From: an uncultured bacterium
Lineage (GTDB): Bacteria; Bacillota; Clostridia; Oscillospirales; Ruminococcaceae
Direction: 5' to 3'
NCBI GenBank assembly: GCA_905215595.1
Contig: CAJMQZ010000095.1
Coordinates: 1-7,892 of the forward strand
DNA length: 7,892 nucleotides
Part shown: positions 5,630 to 7,892 of the stretch, in pieces
Position numbering within the stretch: the first letter of the stretch is position 1
Layout: the number at the start of each line of letters is the position of its first letter
Notes under the pieces: generated by a model
What the model was told of the DNA's origin: nothing
Databases searched by the model: none
Seen by the model: only the letters and a program-made list of their open reading frames with translations
Program-made: the position numbers and the translations under genes

Positions 5630-7384
5630 ATGGCACTGGATGCCGCGACACTGGCGCTGACGGCAGCGGAGCTGAAAGCCACCCTGACCGATGCCAAGAT
5701 CGCAAAAATTTTTGAACCGACCCGGGATGAGCTGGTCATCACCCTGCGCACCCGCACCGATACCTACGCGCTGCTGCTGTCCGCCCGCAGCGGCTCTGCA
5801 CGGGTGTGCCTGACCGAGGAGACCTTTGAAAACCCCGAGACGCCGCCCTCCTTCTGTATGCTCATGCGCAAGCACCTGACCGGCGGCAGACTGCTGGATG
5901 TGCACATGGAGCCGGGCGACCGCATCGTCTATTTTGATTTTCAGTGCACCAACGAGATGGGCGACCTTGTGCGCAACACCCTGTGCGCGGAGCTGATGGG
6001 GCGCTACTCCAACCTTGTGCTGGTGCAGAGCGGCAAAATCATCGACGCCCTCAAGCGGGTGGATTTTGAGGACAGCGATGTCCGGCAGCTGCTGCCGGGC
6101 TTGCCCTACACCACGCCGCCCAAGCCCGCACGGCCGGATTTTCTGCTGGTGAGCAGCGCATCCATCGTGGCAGCGGCCTGTCAGCGGGAGCTGCCGGTGG
6201 CGGATGCGTTGAACAAGACGGTGGCCGGCGTAGGTCCGGTGGTCTGCCGGGAGGCCGCATGGCGCGCCTTTGACGGGGAACATCTGCCCGCCAATGAGCT
6301 GACCGATGCCCAGAAGCGCAGCCTGATGGCAGCAATCGACGAGCTGAAGGAGCTGCACACACAGAGCGGCTGTCCCTGCAGCGTCACCGCACCGGACGGC
6401 AAGCCGGTGGAGTATACCTTCTTCCGTCCGCAGCAGTACGGCGAGCAGTACACCATCCGGGAGTGGCCGTCCTTCAACGCGATGCTGGAGGGCTACTACG
6501 CCGAGAAGGACCGCGCCGAGCGGCTGCGCACCAAGAGCAAGGAGCTGCACAAGGCGGTGCACAATATGTACGACCGCGCCCTGCGCAAGCAGGCTGCCCG
6601 GCAGGAGGAACTTGCCGCCAGCGGCAAAAGCGAAAAGCTGCGCCTGTACGGTGAGCTGCTGTCTGCCAACCTCTATCTGGCACAAAAGGGCATGAAGAGC
6701 CTGACCGTGCCCAACTGGTACGACGAGGGCAAAGAGGTGACCATTCCGCTGGATTTACGGTTCAGCCCCAGCCAGAACGCCCAGAACTTCTTTAAGAACT
6801 ATAAAAAGAAGCAGACCGCTGCCCGGATGCTGGTGGACCTGCTGGCCGAGGGCGAAAAAGAGATCGCCTATCTGGAAACGGTGCTCTACGAGGTGGAAAG
6901 TGCCTCCGGCGAAGCTGCCCTGAACGAGATCCGCATGGAGCTGAAAAATCAGGGGTATCTGAAATACTACAAACAGCGGGACAAAAAGCAGAAGCCTGCG
7001 GACTTTCTGCGCTATACCTCCAGTGACGGCTTTGAGATCCTGGTAGGCCGCAACAATGCCCAGAACGACAAGCTCACCCTGCACACCGCCCGGGGCAAGG
7101 ATTTATGGTTCCATGTGCAGAAGGCACCCGGCAGCCATGTTGTGGTCATGAGCCGGGGCGAGGACATCCCGGACACCACCAAGCAGGAAGCTGCGGAGCT
7201 GGCGGTCATCCATTCCAGCGCCTACAAGGCGGGCACCGGTGCTAAAGTGGCAGTGGACACCACCGAGGTGAAGAACATCTGGAAAGCAAATGGTGCCAAG
7301 CCCGGCATGGTGCTGTACGAGGTGTACACCACCGTCTACATCACCCCGCGGGAAGGGCTGGAGGAGCAGCTGAAGAAGAAATGA
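5630..7384 (+). CDS. rqcH: RqcH/NFACT ribosome-associated quality control factor
   Basis: Protein of 584 residues, homologue of bacterial RqcH and eukaryotic Rqc2/NEMF. RqcH binds the split large ribosomal subunit holding peptidyl-tRNA, recruits tRNA-Ala and adds C-terminal alanine tails that mark the stalled chain for proteolysis. Domains seen: NFACT-N (about 1-170) with GDRIVYFDF, where Asp97-Arg98 match the DR pair needed for tailing in Bacillus RqcH, and ELMGRYSNLVLV (121-132); a helical segment with VAGVGP (198-203) like a helix-hairpin-helix; a long charged coiled-coil region (about 283-450); and the NFACT-R/DUF814 domain (about 460-575) with GRNNAQND (473-480), DLWFHVQKAPGSH (491-503) and KPGMVLYEVYTTVYI. 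Older annotations call it fibronectin-binding protein. Length is full. ATG start seven bases after GAGGT (5618-5622). It is followed by a strong terminator; it may be read through from the nif3 gene across repeat copy 3. Confidence 0.93.
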   Translation: MALDAATLALTAAELKATLTDAKIAKIFEPTRDELVITLRTRTDTYALLLSARSGSARVCLTEETFENPETPPSFCMLMRKHLTGGRLLDVHMEPGDRIVYFDFQCTNEMGDLVRNTLCAELMGRYSNLVLVQSGKIIDALKRVDFEDSDVRQLLPGLPYTTPPKPARPDFLLVSSASIVAAACQRELPVADALNKTVAGVGPVVCREAAWRAFDGEHLPANELTDAQKRSLMAAIDELKELHTQSGCPCSVTAPDGKPVEYTFFRPQQYGEQYTIREWPSFNAMLEGYYAEKDRAERLRTKSKELHKAVHNMYDRALRKQAARQEELAASGKSEKLRLYGELLSANLYLAQKGMKSLTVPNWYDEGKEVTIPLDLRFSPSQNAQNFFKNYKKKQTAARMLVDLLAEGEKEIAYLETVLYEVESASGEAALNEIRMELKNQGYLKYYKQRDKKQKPADFLRYTSSDGFEILVGRNNAQNDKLTLHTARGKDLWFHVQKAPGSHVVVMSRGEDIPDTTKQEAAELAVIHSSAYKAGTGAKVAVDTTEVKNIWKANGAKPGMVLYEVYTTVYITPREGLEEQLKKK

Positions 7385-7444
7385 TCTGAACTGCGCGCCG
7401 CGCTGCTCTGCGCATCTTCAGCGGAAGAATTGTTTTATAGTTTC

Positions 7445-7485
7445 GGACTACCGGAGCGTCTGCGGACGCTCCGGCAGTCCATTTT
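7445..7485 (+). terminator. Intrinsic terminator after rqcH
   Basis: A 10-base-pair GC-rich stem (7451-7460 with 7465-7474) around a TGCG loop is extended, past one A/C mismatch, by GGACT/AGTCC (7445-7449 with 7476-7480). TTTT (7482-7485) follows. It lies about 60 bases after the rqcH stop, and the segment between (7385-7444) holds nothing else I can identify. Confidence 0.8.
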
Positions 7486-7498
7486 CACGGGAAAGACA

Positions 7499-7629
7499 CC
7501 CCCTCAGTCGCCTGCGGCGACAGCTCCCCCAAGGGGACGCCTTTTGGCAATGTCGGAAAGCTTGCCGCCACCACGAAAGCCGTCCCCTTGGGGAAGGTGG
7601 CTGCGAACGCAGTGAGCAGACGGAAGGGG
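7499..7629. repeat. Hairpin-rich intergenic repeat, copy 4 (divergent)
   Basis: Starts with CCCCCTCAG (7499-7507), a variant of the family's left end, then a TCGCC/GGCGA hairpin (7508-7512 with 7516-7520) whose sequence mirrors the right terminal hairpin of copy 3. The core differs: instead of two short hairpins it is a long foldback in which CCCCAAGGGGACG (7527-7539) pairs perfectly with 7581-7593, with GGCAA/TTGCC (7546-7550 with 7562-7566) inside. Near the right end, CTGCG-AA-CGCAG (7601-7612) and GTGAGC resemble the reverse complement of the left arm of copy 2 (3525-3539). The right terminus is degraded (CGGAAGGGG, 7621-7629). Confidence 0.65.
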
Positions 7630-7811
7630 TATCTCCTATATAATATGTGTATAACCCCTGCCTTTCCCGCCCATACTGATGCTGCAAAGGGGAGCGGGGG
7701 AGTTTTCCACCGGCAAAAAGCGCTGAGATTGTGCATCTTGCACAGAAAATGCGGCCATTGACAAAACAGAGAAAATAAAAAAGAAAAATCGTAATTTTCC
7801 GCAAAAAACAC
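7630..7811. other. Intergenic region without a recognisable gene
   Basis: I see no credible coding sequence here on either strand. It holds a TATAAT (7639-7644) without a good -35 on either side, a G-rich patch (7689-7701), a perfect palindrome TGTGCA-TCT-TGCACA (7730-7744), an orphan TTGACA (7758-7763) with no -10 at the right distance, and an A-rich tract (7764-7788) continuing to 7809 that could act as an UP element for the promoter at 7812. Confidence 0.6.
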
Positions 7812-7840
7812 TTGCCAAATAGACGAAGATGTGATAAAAT
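7812..7840 (+). promoter_or_regulatory. Promoter for a transcript running off the right edge
   Basis: TTGCCA (7812-7817) and TAAAAT (7835-7840) are 17 bases apart, each five of six to consensus, with AT-rich sequence just upstream. Transcription would start near 7846-7848, right where a structured stretch begins. The gene served lies outside the window. Confidence 0.68.
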
Positions 7841-7847
7841 ATCTCTC

Positions 7848-7885
7848 GGCTGCAAAAGGCTTGTGCGATACAAGTCGTGCAGGCC
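7848..7885 (+). other. Structured 5' leader of the downstream transcript (possible cis-regulatory RNA)
   Basis: Immediately after the predicted transcription start, the RNA can form a two-part hairpin: GG-CTGCA (7848-7854) with TGCAG-g-CC (7878-7885, one bulged G), and inside it GGCTTGT (7858-7864) with ACAAGTC (7870-7876, one G-U pair) around GCGAT. The AAA on one side and a single G on the other make an asymmetric internal loop. Such a fold at a 5' end suggests a leader that controls the next gene, for example a ribosomal-protein leader such as that of rplU, but I cannot confirm the family and the sequence is cut at 7892. Confidence 0.4.
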
Positions 7886-7892
7886 AGCGATA

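Noticed and set aside
5516..6685. 389-codon minus-strand frame opposite rqcH and repeat copy 3
   Set aside because: Shadow of rqcH; it runs into the repeat element and shows no domain.
7639..7644. TATAAT as a second promoter
   Set aside because: No acceptable -35 at 16-18 bases on either strand and no extended -10.
7758..7763. Consensus TTGACA as a -35 box
   Set aside because: The position 17 bases downstream is an A/G run, not a -10 hexamer; the pair at 7812 and 7835 fits far better.
7448..7873. 141-codon minus-strand frame in the right intergenic region
   Set aside because: Half of it is repeat copy 4 and the terminator stem, there is no ribosome binding site, and it runs across the promoter at 7812-7840. 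The composition is not protein-like.

Overview
The window reads as chromosomal DNA from a GC-rich gut Clostridia bacterium, most likely Faecalibacterium or a close Oscillospiraceae relative. Three things point there: the GC-rich codon use, AAAGGAGG-type ribosome binding sites with frequent GTG/TTG starts, and many small hairpin repeats of the AGCTCCCCC-GAA-GGGGGAGCT kind between genes. The assignment is by pattern recognition, not by search. All six supported genes lie on the + strand. I see no tRNA, rRNA, CRISPR array, phage gene or transposase gene.

Layout. 1-110 is the right part of a hairpin repeat. A good sigma-A-type promoter (178-206) drives a two-gene unit: a polytopic membrane protein made of two DUF1538 repeats (257-1807) and, 12 bases later, a protein with two tandem PII-like domains (1820-2518). 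It ends at a strong hairpin terminator (2539-2582) whose 3' arm overlaps the promoter of the next gene, a YitT/DUF2179 membrane protein (2631-3509). A compound repeat (3516-3689) follows. Then comes a second cluster: a small DUF1858 CxxC protein (3806-4060), a divergent TrmK-type tRNA methyltransferase (4061-4720), a Nif3-family metal protein (4722-5498), a third repeat (5507-5604), and the ribosome quality-control factor RqcH (5630-7384), closed by a terminator (7445-7485). A fourth, divergent repeat (7499-7629) and an AT-rich region lead to a promoter (7812-7840) and the start of a structured transcript leader that runs off the window.

How they fit together. The DUF1538/PII pair looks like a membrane transporter or channel with its own dedicated PII-type regulator; both partners carry internal duplications. 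The second half of the PII-like gene has its own excellent ribosome binding site before an in-frame TTG, so the gene may make both a two-domain and a one-domain protein. This is the best candidate for an uncharacterised system here. The DUF1858-trmK-nif3-rqcH stretch is largely housekeeping (tRNA modification and stalled-ribosome rescue), but the methyltransferase lacks two hallmark motifs of its family. The four repeats form a family whose hairpins keep pairing while changing sequence.
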